Part shown: positions 8,422-16,619 of the stretch, one piece after another
How positions within the stretch are numbered: the stretch's first letter is position 1
Layout of the letters: every line of letters begins with the position of its first letter
Assembly (NCBI GenBank): GCA_028716845.1
Contig: JAQUPF010000008.1
Coordinates: 64,882 to 128,881, forward strand
Direction: 5' to 3'
Length of the DNA: 64,000 nucleotides
Source of the DNA: a bacterium
GTDB taxonomy: Bacteria; Auribacterota; Tritonobacteria; UBA1439
Notes under the pieces: model-generated
The model's database searches: none
Seen by the model: the letters and a program-made list of their open reading frames with translations, nothing else
Told to the model about the DNA's origin: nothing
Made by a program: the position numbers and the translations under genes

Positions 8422-9858
8422 TCAGATGTCGCCGAGGGCGAGGAGCCGGATGAACTCCTCCGGCGTTACCGCCGCCGGTGACGCCATGTAGTGCGCGCCG
8501 AGGAGTTCACCCGCCGCCGGCGGGACGGCCCCCCGCACGGCGTCGCCCCGGACCCTGAGGACGACCTCGACGGAGCCGTCCGAGTAGTGGGTCTTCGACA
8601 CCTCCTCGGCCCCCTGGACGACGCCCTTGACCGCGACCGTGATCCGGTCGTCCTCGACGGCGAGGTCCCTGAGCGTCGTCGAGGAGTCGACCACGGTGCC
8701 GTGGATCTTCTCGGCGAGCCGCCGGTAGGCGTCCACCGTCGCCGCGCGCTCCGCCGCCACCCGTATGAAGCCGCCGAAGGCGGCGGCGTAGTCGGCGAGC
8801 GTGACCGGCGTGATCTCGGTCCAGGCGAGGGCGATGTCCCTGCCGGTGATCTTCCGCACCTCGTCGAGCGGGAGCTCGAGCCGGACGAGCGCCCGCCGCT
8901 CATCCTTCCCGTACTCCGCCTTCACGGGGCGGAGGCCGGCCGCCGCCGCGAGGAGCGCCCGGCAGACGGCCGGGTCACCGTCCATCACATCGCCGACGGT
9001 CTCCTCGCCCGAGAGGCGGACCGCCCGGAGGGTCTCGAGGAGCAGCCGCCTCGCCTCCCGCCCGGCCGCCTCCGTGGCGGCGGCCGCGCCTTCCCCCTCC
9101 TGCGCCGACGCCTCCGCGGCGGCGCCGATGACGAGGTTCTCGAGGCTCGGCTTCGGATCCTTGAGGCGCTCGAGCATCCGCCGCGCGTCCGCCAGCGGCA
9201 CGGTCGGATCCTCGAGCCGCCTGAGGAGAATCGTCTTCGGCGGCAGGCCCGTCCCCTTCGCCTCGATGAGCGCGGTCCCCCACGGGGCGACGAGGGTGCC
9301 CCGGTCAGGGCCGAGCGCCACGAACTTCCGGGGCTCGCCCGTCGCCTGCACGCGGACGGCGCCGGCCGAGACGGCGACCGCCGTCGCCGAGCCGTCGGGC
9401 CCGACGCCCATGAGGAACGAGGTGCCGCGCACCGCGGCGACCGCCGCGGGGGTCCGCAGGCTCAGGCGCGCGTCGGCGGGGAGCGCATCGAGCTTCGCGA
9501 CGATCCGCCCCTTCAGGAGGCCGAGCTCGGTGAGCCGCACGACCGCACCCGACGCCTCGCGCTCCTCGTCGGCGAGCCTGTCGATGCGGACGAGCGCGTT
9601 CTCCATGACCCGGAACCGGTTTCGCGGGTCGAGCTCCAGGTCGGCGTAGGAGTTGCTCGCCGTCCTGATCGAATCGCTGCGGGCCACCGTCATGCCGGCG
9701 GCCGCCGGCGCCCATGTATCGACGGGAGGCCTGAGGCGCTCGGCGACGCGGTGCACCCTCGCGATCGTCGCCTCCCGGCCGGGCGTCGCCCCCCCGGCGG
9801 CCCCGGCGAGGAGGAGGGCGGCGGTGCAGACGGCGGCGCGATGGCGGGCATTCTTCAC
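8422..9858 (-). CDS. Exported FecR-domain protein with C-terminal LPP20/FlgT-like domain
   Basis: The GTG start is chosen for the ribosome site GGGGAGGG 6 bp upstream; an ATG further out lies in repeat DNA. 478 residues: signal peptide (about 1-25), FecR-like barrel around 100-210 (RVMENALVRID, TPAAVAAVRGTSFLMGV), a helical middle region, and a C-terminal domain with TVDAYRRLAEKIHGTVVDS followed by a beta-rich segment, as in LPP20/FlgT-like proteins. FecR domains of this sort occur in exported scaffold or sensor proteins. Divergent from the CHASE2-cyclase operon, across a repeat-filled gap. Confidence 0.75.
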   Translation of the reverse strand: MKNARHRAAVCTAALLLAGAAGGATPGREATIARVHRVAERLRPPVDTWAPAAAGMTVARSDSIRTASNSYADLELDPRNRFRVMENALVRIDRLADEEREASGAVVRLTELGLLKGRIVAKLDALPADARLSLRTPAAVAAVRGTSFLMGVGPDGSATAVAVSAGAVRVQATGEPRKFVALGPDRGTLVAPWGTALIEAKGTGLPPKTILLRRLEDPTVPLADARRMLERLKDPKPSLENLVIGAAAEASAQEGEGAAAATEAAGREARRLLLETLRAVRLSGEETVGDVMDGDPAVCRALLAAAAGLRPVKAEYGKDERRALVRLELPLDEVRKITGRDIALAWTEITPVTLADYAAAFGGFIRVAAERAATVDAYRRLAEKIHGTVVDSSTTLRDLAVEDDRITVAVKGVVQGAEEVSKTHYSDGSVEVVLRVRGDAVRGAVPPAAGELLGAHYMASPAAVTPEEFIRLLALGDI

Positions 9859-9965
9859 GATTCCCTCCCCGGACGGCCCACGATACCACAGCGCCCGAGA
9901 GGTCGTCCAGCCGGAACGGGGGCAACCACAGCCCAACGTGAACAGCCCGAAGCGGAGGAAAGAAG

Positions 9966-10024
9966 AACACATCCGTCGATGATCCGCGGAGATCCGCGGC
10001 TGGGAGTTCATCGAGCGGCGGCGA
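9966..10024. repeat. Interspersed repeat module before CHASE2 promoter
   Basis: Words gatccgcggagatccgcggctgg and gttcatcgagcggcgg are related to sequences at 14041-14080 and 31701-31745. It ends directly at the -35 box of the following gene. Confidence 0.65.
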
Positions 10025-10053
10025 TTGCATCGCCCCCTTCAGGGGTGTACAAT
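10025..10053 (+). promoter_or_regulatory. Predicted sigma-70-type promoter of the CHASE2-cyclase operon
   Basis: TTGCAT (10025-10030), 17 bp spacer, TACAAT (10048-10053). Transcription would start near 10060, at the GTG at 10061 or 10 bp before the ATG at 10070, giving a leaderless or very short-leader mRNA. Confidence 0.65.
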
Positions 10054-10069
10054 CGCCGCGGTGTGCACG

Positions 10070-12028
10070 ATGACGCGCCGCGGCGTTTCGTTCCTCATCT
10101 TCTGCCTGGGCCTCTCCGCCGCCCTGCTCCTCGACCGCACCGCCCCCTTCCGGGCCTGGGAGAACAGGACGCTCGACTCGCGCTTCCGCTGGCGGCACAG
10201 GATCATGGGTGCGGCCCCCTCGCCGGAGATCCGCCTGGTCGGCATCGACGACCAGACGCTCCTCGCCCTCGGCGGCCGCTGGCCGATCGACCGGCACTGG
10301 CACGCCCTGCTCCTCGAGGCCCTCTCCGAGCGGCCCCCGGCGGTGACCGCCTACAGCGTCCTCTTCCCCGCCGACCCGGGCGCCCCGGAGGAGGAGGCGG
10401 TCCTCGTCCAGGCGACCCGGCAGCTCGGCGACGTCGTCTATCCGTACTATCTCGAATACGGGGACGCGGCGGCGGAGGGCCCCTCCCCGTACAGGTCGCC
10501 GGAGGAGATCGAGGCCGACCGGACGACCCTCGCGCGCTTCGCCCTTGCCGTCGTCCGGGGCGACGCCTCCCTCCTGCCGGGGACGATCGACGCCGTCCTG
10601 CCGTTCGAGCCGCTCGCCGCGAGCGCCGCGCTCGGCTTCGCGAACGCGGGCGGCGATCCGGGCGACGGGGTGGTGCGGCGGGTGCCGCTCGTCCTCGCCC
10701 TCGACGGGGAATTCTATCCGTCGTTCATCCTCATGGCGGCGCTCCGGTTCTTCAACGCGGACGCCCGTGACGTCCGCGTCGCGCTGGGCCGCCGGGTCGA
10801 GTTCGACGTCCCCGGCGGGCCGCGCGTCTCCATCCCCGTCGACGGGGCGGGGATGATGCTCGTCAACTACGCCGCCGAGCACACCGAGTTCGAGCACTGC
10901 CTCTTCGTCCAGGCGGTCCAGTCGTTCGCCATCGAGCGGAAGGGGCTCCCGCCGCCGGTGGACCTGGGGGACCTCGAGGGACGGCTCGTCCTCGTGGGGC
11001 TCACCGCCGCCGGCGTCGTCGAGTCGGCCGCGCAGCCGACCCCCCTCTCCCCGCAGAGCCCGCTCCTCACCGCCCAGGCGAACGCCCTCTCGACGATCCT
11101 CTCGGGCTCGTTCGTCCGCGTCCCCGGACCCTGGGCGACGCTCGGCTTCCTCGCGCTCCTCGGCGCGGCCGTCGGCGTCACCGCCTCCTCGCTGCGGGCC
11201 GCCCCGAGCCTCGCCCTCGCCGCCGCCTGGACCGCCGCCTACGTCGCCGCCGCCTACGTCGCCTTCTTCGCCCGCTCGCTCGTCCTCCCGGTCGTGCCCG
11301 GCTGCTTCCTCGCGGGGCTGCTGTTCACGCTCACCACCTCCTACCGCTACGCCACCGAGGAGCGGCAGCGGCGCTTCTACCGCGGCGTCCTCGGCCGGTA
11401 CCTCTCGCCGAACGTGATGGAGGCGATCCTCGATGACCCGTCCGCCCTCAGGCTCGGCGGGGAGCGGCGGGAGATGACGGTGCTCTTCGCCGACGTCGTG
11501 GGCTTCAGCGGGTTCTGCGAGCGGAGCCCCGTCGAGGAGGTCGTCCCCCGGCTGAACGAGCTGCACGACCGGCTGACGCAGATCATCTGGCGGCACGACG
11601 GGACGCTCGACAAGTACATCGGCGACGGCCTGATGGCGTTCTGGGGGGCCCCCCTCCCCCAGGCGGACCATGCCCGCCGCGCCGTCCGCGCGGCCGTCGA
11701 GATGGCCGAGGAGCTCCGGCGGATGCGGGGCGCCTGGGAGGCGCGGGGCGTCGAGCCGTTCCGGGTGGGGATCGGCGTCAACACCGGCACGATGATCGTC
11801 GGGAACATGGGGGCGAGCGACTTCTGGGATTACACCGTTATCGGCGACGAGGTGAATCTCGCCGCGCGGCTCGAGGCGCTCACTCGCGCGCACGGCGCCG
11901 ATGTGATATTATCCGAATCCACCTTCCTCCGGGTGCGCGACATGGTGGAGGCGCGCCCCCTCGGGGAGGTGGTCGTCAAGGGGAGGCGGACGCCGGTCCG
12001 CATCCACGCGGTCGTCGGCGCGAGATGA
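10070..12028 (+). CDS. CHASE2-domain adenylate/guanylate cyclase
   Basis: 652 residues from the ATG; an in-frame GTG lies 9 bp upstream at the predicted transcription start. One N-terminal helix is followed by a periplasmic CHASE2 domain (about 25-330, with EIRLVGIDDQTLL and LVGLTAAGV), two or three transmembrane helices, and a class III cyclase domain: VLFADVVGFSGFCE (metal Asp), the DKYIGDGLMAFWGAP loop, and VGIGVNTG. It should turn an extracytoplasmic signal into cAMP or cGMP. Overlaps the next gene by 4 bp. Confidence 0.92.
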   Translation: MTRRGVSFLIFCLGLSAALLLDRTAPFRAWENRTLDSRFRWRHRIMGAAPSPEIRLVGIDDQTLLALGGRWPIDRHWHALLLEALSERPPAVTAYSVLFPADPGAPEEEAVLVQATRQLGDVVYPYYLEYGDAAAEGPSPYRSPEEIEADRTTLARFALAVVRGDASLLPGTIDAVLPFEPLAASAALGFANAGGDPGDGVVRRVPLVLALDGEFYPSFILMAALRFFNADARDVRVALGRRVEFDVPGGPRVSIPVDGAGMMLVNYAAEHTEFEHCLFVQAVQSFAIERKGLPPPVDLGDLEGRLVLVGLTAAGVVESAAQPTPLSPQSPLLTAQANALSTILSGSFVRVPGPWATLGFLALLGAAVGVTASSLRAAPSLALAAAWTAAYVAAAYVAFFARSLVLPVVPGCFLAGLLFTLTTSYRYATEERQRRFYRGVLGRYLSPNVMEAILDDPSALRLGGERREMTVLFADVVGFSGFCERSPVEEVVPRLNELHDRLTQIIWRHDGTLDKYIGDGLMAFWGAPLPQADHARRAVRAAVEMAEELRRMRGAWEARGVEPFRVGIGVNTGTMIVGNMGASDFWDYTVIGDEVNLAARLEALTRAHGADVILSESTFLRVRDMVEARPLGEVVVKGRRTPVRIHAVVGAR

Positions 12029-13380
12029 CCGCCTCCCCCCGGGGGCCGATCGTGGACGAGGGCGTCGCGCCGATCAGGGACCGGATCGCGGAGCCGGGGG
12101 CGCTCCAGGAGCAGCTGCGCCTCGCCGACCACAAGATCGAGAACCTCTCCGCCCTCGTGGAGATCAGCAAGATCATCAACTCCACGCTCGACCTCGACAC
12201 GCTCCTCACGATGATCATGGAGATCATCCAGCAGGTCCTGAACGCCGAGAGCGGCTCGCTCATGCTCATCGACGAGCGCGGGGAGGAGCTCTGGTACCGT
12301 GTCGCGCTCGGCGCGAAGGGGAAGGAGCTGCAGAACGGCTTCCGCCTGAAGATGGGGCAGGGGATCGCCGGCTGGGTGGCGCAGCACGGCGAGCCGCTCC
12401 TCGTCCCCGACGTGCGGGCGGACGACCGGTTCTACAGCGTGCCCGACGAGGTCCTGGGGCACCGGACCCGCTCCATGCTCTGCGTCCCGCTCCAGGCACA
12501 GGGGAGGACGTTCGGCGTCCTCCAGGCCATCAACTCGAAGAGCCCGGGGGGATTCGTCCGGGACGATCTCGACCTCTTCATCGCCTTCTCGAGCCAGGCG
12601 GCCGTCGCCCTCGAGAACGCCCGCATGCACGCCCGCCTCATCGAGAAGAACCGCGTTGAGCAGGAGCTCATGATCGCCCGGCAGATCCAGCAGAACTTCC
12701 TCCCCGCCTCCTTCCCGAAGGTCGCCGGCGTGAAGCTCCACGCGCGGACCCTGCCGGCATGGGAGACGGGGGGCGACTTCTACGACTGCCTGGACCTGGG
12801 CGGCGGGAGGGTCGGCGCGGTCATCGGCGACGTGTCGGGCAAGGGCGTTCCCGCGGCGCTCTACATGGTGAAGGCGCTGAGCGAGTTCCACTTCCACGCC
12901 TCCGCCGCGGCGGGCATCGACCGGGCGCTCGGGGCGCTCAACGACGCCCTCTTCGAGCGGAGCACGAGCGGGATGTTCGTCACGCTCCTGTACGTCGTCG
13001 CGGACACGGGGGCGCGCGCCCTCTCGTGGGGGAGCGCCGGCCACCCGCCGGGGATCGTGAAGCGGGCGGGGACCGGCGCCCTCGAGGTCCTCGAGGGCGG
13101 CGACGGCATGCCGCTCGGCGTCGTCAGCGGCGCGCGGTACGCCGCGCGGACGGTCCCGTTCGAGCGGGGGGACCTCCTCTTCCTCTACACCGACGGGATC
13201 ATCGAGGCCAGGAACAGGCAGGGGCGGGAGTTCGGCATGGGCCGCCTGAAGGCGCTCGTCGCCCGCTCGAGAGGGGGCGCCGAGGCGGCGGTGCGCCAGG
13301 CGCTCCGGAGCGTCGAGCGGTTCGCGAAGGGCGCGCCGCAGCACGACGACCTCACCGCCCTCGCCGTCAGGATGGGGTGA
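12025..13380 (+). CDS. GAF-domain PP2C phosphatase (RsbU/SpoIIE type)
   Basis: 451 residues. A short coiled coil (about 20-40) leads to a GAF domain (about 40-190), a second helical linker (RQIQQNFLPASFPK), and a SpoIIE-type PP2C phosphatase domain with metal Asp residues in GGDFYDCL, AVIGDVSGKGVPAALYM, LYTDGIIEA and HDDLTALAV. Such enzymes dephosphorylate an anti-sigma-factor antagonist. ATGA overlap with the cyclase gene and 3 bp to the RsbW-like kinase gene make one operon. Confidence 0.93.
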   Translation: MTASPRGPIVDEGVAPIRDRIAEPGALQEQLRLADHKIENLSALVEISKIINSTLDLDTLLTMIMEIIQQVLNAESGSLMLIDERGEELWYRVALGAKGKELQNGFRLKMGQGIAGWVAQHGEPLLVPDVRADDRFYSVPDEVLGHRTRSMLCVPLQAQGRTFGVLQAINSKSPGGFVRDDLDLFIAFSSQAAVALENARMHARLIEKNRVEQELMIARQIQQNFLPASFPKVAGVKLHARTLPAWETGGDFYDCLDLGGGRVGAVIGDVSGKGVPAALYMVKALSEFHFHASAAAGIDRALGALNDALFERSTSGMFVTLLYVVADTGARALSWGSAGHPPGIVKRAGTGALEVLEGGDGMPLGVVSGARYAARTVPFERGDLLFLYTDGIIEARNRQGREFGMGRLKALVARSRGGAEAAVRQALRSVERFAKGAPQHDDLTALAVRMG

Positions 13381-13383
13381 GCC

Positions 13384-13806
13384 ATGAGCGAGGAGCGCGT
13401 CGCCAGGGACGCCGTCACCGTCGTCATACCGAGCAACCCGAGGTACCTCAGGGCCGTCCGCTCGCTCGTGGACGAGGTCACGCACGAGATGGGCTTCGCG
13501 GCGAAGGCCCGCGGCGAGATCATCCACGCCACCGACGAGGCCCTCACGAACGTCATCAGGCACAGCTACGGCGGGCGGGCGGACAAGAAGATCGTCGTCA
13601 CCCTCAGGGAGACGACCGACCGGCTCGAGGTGATCATCAGGGACTTCGGGACGAAGACCCACCCGGACCGCATCAGGCCGCGCAAGCTCCACGACGTGAA
13701 GCCGGGCGGCCTCGGGACCTACTTCATCAAGCGCTCGATGGACGTCGTCCGGTACGACACCTCGCCCCGCCGCGGCACCATCCTCAAGATGGTGAAGTAC
13801 CTGTAG
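13384..13806 (+). CDS. RsbW-type serine/threonine kinase / anti-sigma factor
   Basis: 140 residues forming one HATPase_c_2 domain: N-box DEALTNVIRHSYGG, G1-like RDFGTKTHP, and the nucleotide-lid GGLGTYFIKRSMD. Such proteins phosphorylate an STAS-domain antagonist or bind a sigma factor. No STAS protein or sigma factor gene is adjacent, so the partners are elsewhere. The operon joins cyclic-nucleotide synthesis to a partner-switching module. An imperfect hairpin (GCCTCA / TGAGGC) follows the stop but lacks a T-tract. Confidence 0.9.
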   Translation: MSEERVARDAVTVVIPSNPRYLRAVRSLVDEVTHEMGFAAKARGEIIHATDEALTNVIRHSYGGRADKKIVVTLRETTDRLEVIIRDFGTKTHPDRIRPRKLHDVKPGGLGTYFIKRSMDVVRYDTSPRRGTILKMVKYL

Positions 13807-13841
13807 GGCCGTCCCGCCTCACGGCATGCAGTGCATGAGGC

Positions 13842-14105
13842 GCCAATCCACCACGGATGCAACTACAGTCCAAGGTTGAAAGTTCAAGGTCGAAAGTATC
13901 AAGGTTTTGCCGCAGATTGCCGCGGATAGTTCCTTTCGCCGCAGAGATCGCAGAGACCACAGAGAATCCGGAGGGTTCAACTCTTTCAATCAGCGTTCAT
14001 CCGCGGCGGCATTGTCATAGTCTCCGTGATAATCCGTCATGATCCGCGAAGATCCGCGGCTGGCGGTTCATCGTGCGGCGTGAAGATCCGCGGCTGTTTG
14101 TTCCT
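13842..14105. repeat. Interspersed repeat mosaic
   Basis: The gap holds ccaatccaccacggat, a degenerate minus-oriented acagag unit (tacagtccaaggttgaaag ... ccgcagagatcgcagagacc), and several ccgcggat words in both orientations. The right end is read as the last codons of the methyltransferase gene. No gene is seen inside. Confidence 0.8.
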
Positions 14106-14781
14106 GTTTCCGGCGGGCGATAAAGACGATGCTCTCCCCCGCGCCGCGCACCCCGAGCCGCGAAAGGGACAGTTTGGCCGCGGCGATGATCCTCCCCTTC
14201 CAGTTCAGCCGCCCCCAGTGGAAGAACGGCCGGCGGGAGATCTCCTCCACGCGGAAGCGCGACGCGAGGAGCGTCCGCAGCCGCCCGGGATCGAAGCTCT
14301 GCACGTGCCCCCACCGGTGGAAGCGCTCTCCGCAGCGGGGGCAGACCACCCGCTGCTCCGCGAGGTTCTCGCACGCGGGGACCGTGCCGGCGAGCATCCC
14401 GCCCGGGATCAGGACGCGGCCGATCTCGTCGATCGCGCGCGCGAGGACCTCGTCCGGGAGGTGCTCGATGAGCTCGGAGACGACGACCGCGTCGAAGGAG
14501 GCGTCGGGAAACGGGATGCGGTCGGCCGCGCCGACCTTCGCCTTCCCGCCCATCCCCAGTCGTTCCCGGAGGGACTCGACGGCGCGCTCGCTCGGGTCGA
14601 TCGAGTGGACATCGAGTCCCCGATCGAGCGCGATCCGCTCGAACACGCCCGCGCCGACGCCGATGTTCAGCACCTTCCCCGATTCTACCCTGCGCGCGAG
14701 ATGGCGCAGCCGGCCGACGCTCCCCTCGAACACCTCCGGCGCCTCGCTCTGGTAATACTCCCAAATGGAATACGCGCTCAT
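14068..14781 (-). CDS. Class I SAM-dependent methyltransferase
   Basis: 237 residues from MSAYSIWEYYQ. Motif I is VLNIGVGAGVFERIA, followed by an acidic strand end (VHSIDPSE) and motif post-I/IV DAVVVSELIEHLPD. A CxxC pair (CPRCGERFH) in the middle could bind zinc. The acceptor is unknown; the pattern recalls Methyltransf_11 enzymes near glycan genes. A GGGAGG lies directly against the ATG, an unusually short spacing. The last 12 or so codons (QTAADLHAAR) are encoded by the adjoining interspersed repeat, so the native C-terminus was probably replaced. Confidence 0.8.
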   Translation of the reverse strand: MSAYSIWEYYQSEAPEVFEGSVGRLRHLARRVESGKVLNIGVGAGVFERIALDRGLDVHSIDPSERAVESLRERLGMGGKAKVGAADRIPFPDASFDAVVVSELIEHLPDEVLARAIDEIGRVLIPGGMLAGTVPACENLAEQRVVCPRCGERFHRWGHVQSFDPGRLRTLLASRFRVEEISRRPFFHWGRLNWKGRIIAAAKLSLSRLGVRGAGESIVFIARRKQEQTAADLHAAR

Positions 14782-14987
14782 CCTCCCGGCCTCGCCCGCC
14801 GCATCGCGCAAAAAACGTCTGACCGCGCAACAATGGTACCATGTATGCCTCGTCGGCGCTGAAAAGAATGAAATCCCCCAAATGAACGCCCGATCTATCA
14901 TTTTGGGACGCAAGAGATTAAATATTCTGCCGATGGGTGCACCAGTTGGCACACTGCTTGCTGGTTATTTCGTTGGGAAGGTGAACC

Positions 14988-15176
14988 ATGAAGGAAATCT
15001 GCGAGTACTGCTTCAGCGAGCTCGTCATCGAGGACGAGAAGAGGGAGGGGAACCGCAGGTTCGTCTGGAAGCGCTGCTCCAACGATGAATGCGGGGAGAC
15101 CTTTCTCTGCGTCGAGTACCTCTGGGGATTCAACCTGGGCGAGTGCCGCTCCTTCCAGGTCGTCGCGAGCGGTTAG
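14988..15176 (+). CDS. Small zinc-ribbon-like protein
   Basis: 62 residues, start supported by GGGAAGGTG 6 bp upstream. Cys residues in CEYC near the N-terminus and RCSNDECGETFLC in the middle suggest a small zinc-binding fold. It is flanked by a repeat-free, less GC-rich region on the 5' side. Function unknown; its Cys spacing and third-position GC support a real gene. Confidence 0.6.
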   Translation: MKEICEYCFSELVIEDEKREGNRRFVWKRCSNDECGETFLCVEYLWGFNLGECRSFQVVASG

Positions 15177-15193
15177 CCGTCCCCCATCCCCCG

Positions 15194-15439
15194 TCAGCCC
15201 GCCGCCAGGATCGGGACGATGGCGACGTGGTCTCCCTCGCGGAGGCGCGCGCCGTGATCCACGCAGCCCCTCCCGTTCAGGAACAGCATGGTGTGCGGCG
15301 TTGCGTCGATGTCGAAGCCGTAGCGGGCCCTGATCGCGTCGAGGAGCTCGCGCACCGTCGAGCACTCCACGTCGAGCTCGATCTCACCGTCGCCGAAGTG
15401 GCGCCGCAGGTCGCTCACGCTCTGGAGCGTGACCTTCAC
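15194..15439 (-). CDS. MoaD/ThiS-like ubiquitin-fold sulfur carrier
   Basis: 81 residues with a beta-grasp pattern (LNGRGCVDHGARLREGDHVAIVP), the usual size and end of MoaD/ThiS. The GTG start lies 1 bp after the stop of the ThiF-family gene, so the two are paired. These carriers are adenylated by a ThiF/MoeB enzyme and thiocarboxylated at a C-terminal Gly-Gly. Here the C-terminus is ILAAG: only the last residue is Gly, so conjugation chemistry or specificity may differ. Cofactor (molybdopterin, thiamin or cysteine) is undecided. Confidence 0.8.
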   Translation of the reverse strand: MKVTLQSVSDLRRHFGDGEIELDVECSTVRELLDAIRARYGFDIDATPHTMLFLNGRGCVDHGARLREGDHVAIVPILAAG

Positions 15440-15440
15440 C

Positions 15441-16337
15441 TCATGCCTCCGGCGGCGCCGCCTCTCCGGCGGGCGCTTCGATCCGCACCGCCGTGACGGC
15501 CGACTCGTCGAGGTCGATGCAGAGAAGCCTGTTCCGGATCGGCGTCCCCCTGCCGGTGATGACCTTGACCGCCTCCATCGCCTCGAGCGCCGCGACGACG
15601 GCCGGCGTGACCGTGGGGACGCCCACCTCGGTCTCGACGCCGCTCCGGGGAACGCCCGCCCCGGGGCCGAAGAGGGCCAGGAGCCCCGCGTCGCCGGGCA
15701 TGACCGTCATCACCTCCCCCGCGAAACCGGCGACGGCGCCGTGGATGAACGGGATGCGGAGCCGCGCGGCCGCCTCCTGGAGGATGAGGCGGACCGGGAT
15801 GCTGTCGAGGGCGTCGATGACGAGGTCGCACCCCCTGAGGAACAGGTCGATGTTGTCCTTCCGTATGTAGATCCTGTGCGCCTCGACGTCCACGGCGGCG
15901 TTCACCCGCGCCACCCGCGCCGACGCCGCCTCCGCCTTGCCGGCGCCGATGCCGTCCTCGGTGCAGAGCACCTGGCGGTTGATGTTGTCCTCCGTGAACG
16001 TCTCCCCGTCGATGACGACGAGGGCCCCGATCCCGAACCGCGCCAGGATCTCGACCAGCGTGCCGCCGAGGCCGCCCGCCCCGACGACCGCCGCCTTCGC
16101 CCGCCGCAGTTTGAGCTGCCCCTCCAGGCCGATGCTCGCGACGCCCCGGTGATACCTGACGGGAACAATCCCGTTCTCCAGGGCCGCGATCTCGACGGCC
16201 CGCGCGGCCAGGCCGAGCTCCTCCGCGATCCGGCGCGTCGCCTCGATCGTCAGGCCCCTGTAGGTCCCGCCGGACGGCGCCGGCTCGTCGGTCGAGCGCC
16301 CGGAGACCAGTTCCTTCAGCCGCGCCGCCAGTTTCAC
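15441..16337 (-). CDS. ThiF/MoeB/HesA-family adenylyltransferase
   Basis: 298 residues. An N-terminal extension of about 75 residues precedes the Rossmann ATP-binding motif VVGAGGLGGTLVEILAR, then the ThiF-type acidic residues (LVVIDGETFTEDNINRQVL) and the catalytic Asp in LVIDALDSIPVR. It should adenylate the C-terminus of the MoaD-like partner encoded next. The CxxC zinc pairs of E. coli MoeB are absent, and the segment that carries the reactive Cys in E1 enzymes reads GVETEVGVPTVTP here, without Cys. The pairing with a non-GG carrier makes the substrate uncertain. Confidence 0.85.
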   Translation of the reverse strand: MKLAARLKELVSGRSTDEPAPSGGTYRGLTIEATRRIAEELGLAARAVEIAALENGIVPVRYHRGVASIGLEGQLKLRRAKAAVVGAGGLGGTLVEILARFGIGALVVIDGETFTEDNINRQVLCTEDGIGAGKAEAASARVARVNAAVDVEAHRIYIRKDNIDLFLRGCDLVIDALDSIPVRLILQEAAARLRIPFIHGAVAGFAGEVMTVMPGDAGLLALFGPGAGVPRSGVETEVGVPTVTPAVVAALEAMEAVKVITGRGTPIRNRLLCIDLDESAVTAVRIEAPAGEAAPPEA

Positions 16338-16365
16338 GACACGCCCCTCCCGAAGCCCCGCACGA

Positions 16366-16593
16366 TCACTCCACCGCCTCCACCCGCGTGACGCCGGGAA
16401 CCTTCCGCCTGAGCGTCGCCTCGACCACCTGGGCGATCGTCATCCGCGCGCCCGGGCAGCCCGCGCACCCGCCCCGGAGGCGCACCCTGACCACGCCGCC
16501 GTCACCCACCTCGACGAGCTCGACGCCGCCGCCGTGCGTCGCGAGCATCGGGCCGACCTCATCCCGCAGCACCGCCTCGATCTCCTCTCGCAT
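16366..16593 (-). CDS. NifU-like Fe-S scaffold domain protein
   Basis: 75 residues, matching the C-terminal NifU domain: THGGGVELVEV then GGCAGCPGARMTIAQVVE with the CxxC that binds an iron-sulfur cluster. The ATG is supported by ACGGAGG 6 bp upstream. It most likely carries or transfers Fe-S clusters. Sits between ThiF and CutA genes in a run of cofactor-related minus-strand genes. Confidence 0.9.
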   Translation of the reverse strand: MREEIEAVLRDEVGPMLATHGGGVELVEVGDGGVVRVRLRGGCAGCPGARMTIAQVVEATLRRKVPGVTRVEAVE

Positions 16594-16619
16594 GATGTTC
16601 CTCCGTGGGGTCACCTTCA

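Noticed and set aside
9859-10011. N-terminal extension of the FecR-type gene to an upstream ATG
   Set aside because: The extra codons are repeat words and the GTG at 9858 has a far better ribosome site.
14782-14952. Longer start for the methyltransferase at 14952
   Set aside because: The extra residues show no similarity to methyltransferases and have mixed codon use; the GGGAGG is next to the shorter start.
15194-15215. Frameshift restoring a Gly-Gly end on the MoaD-like protein
   Set aside because: The frame runs cleanly to its TGA and no obvious single-base error gives a better end.
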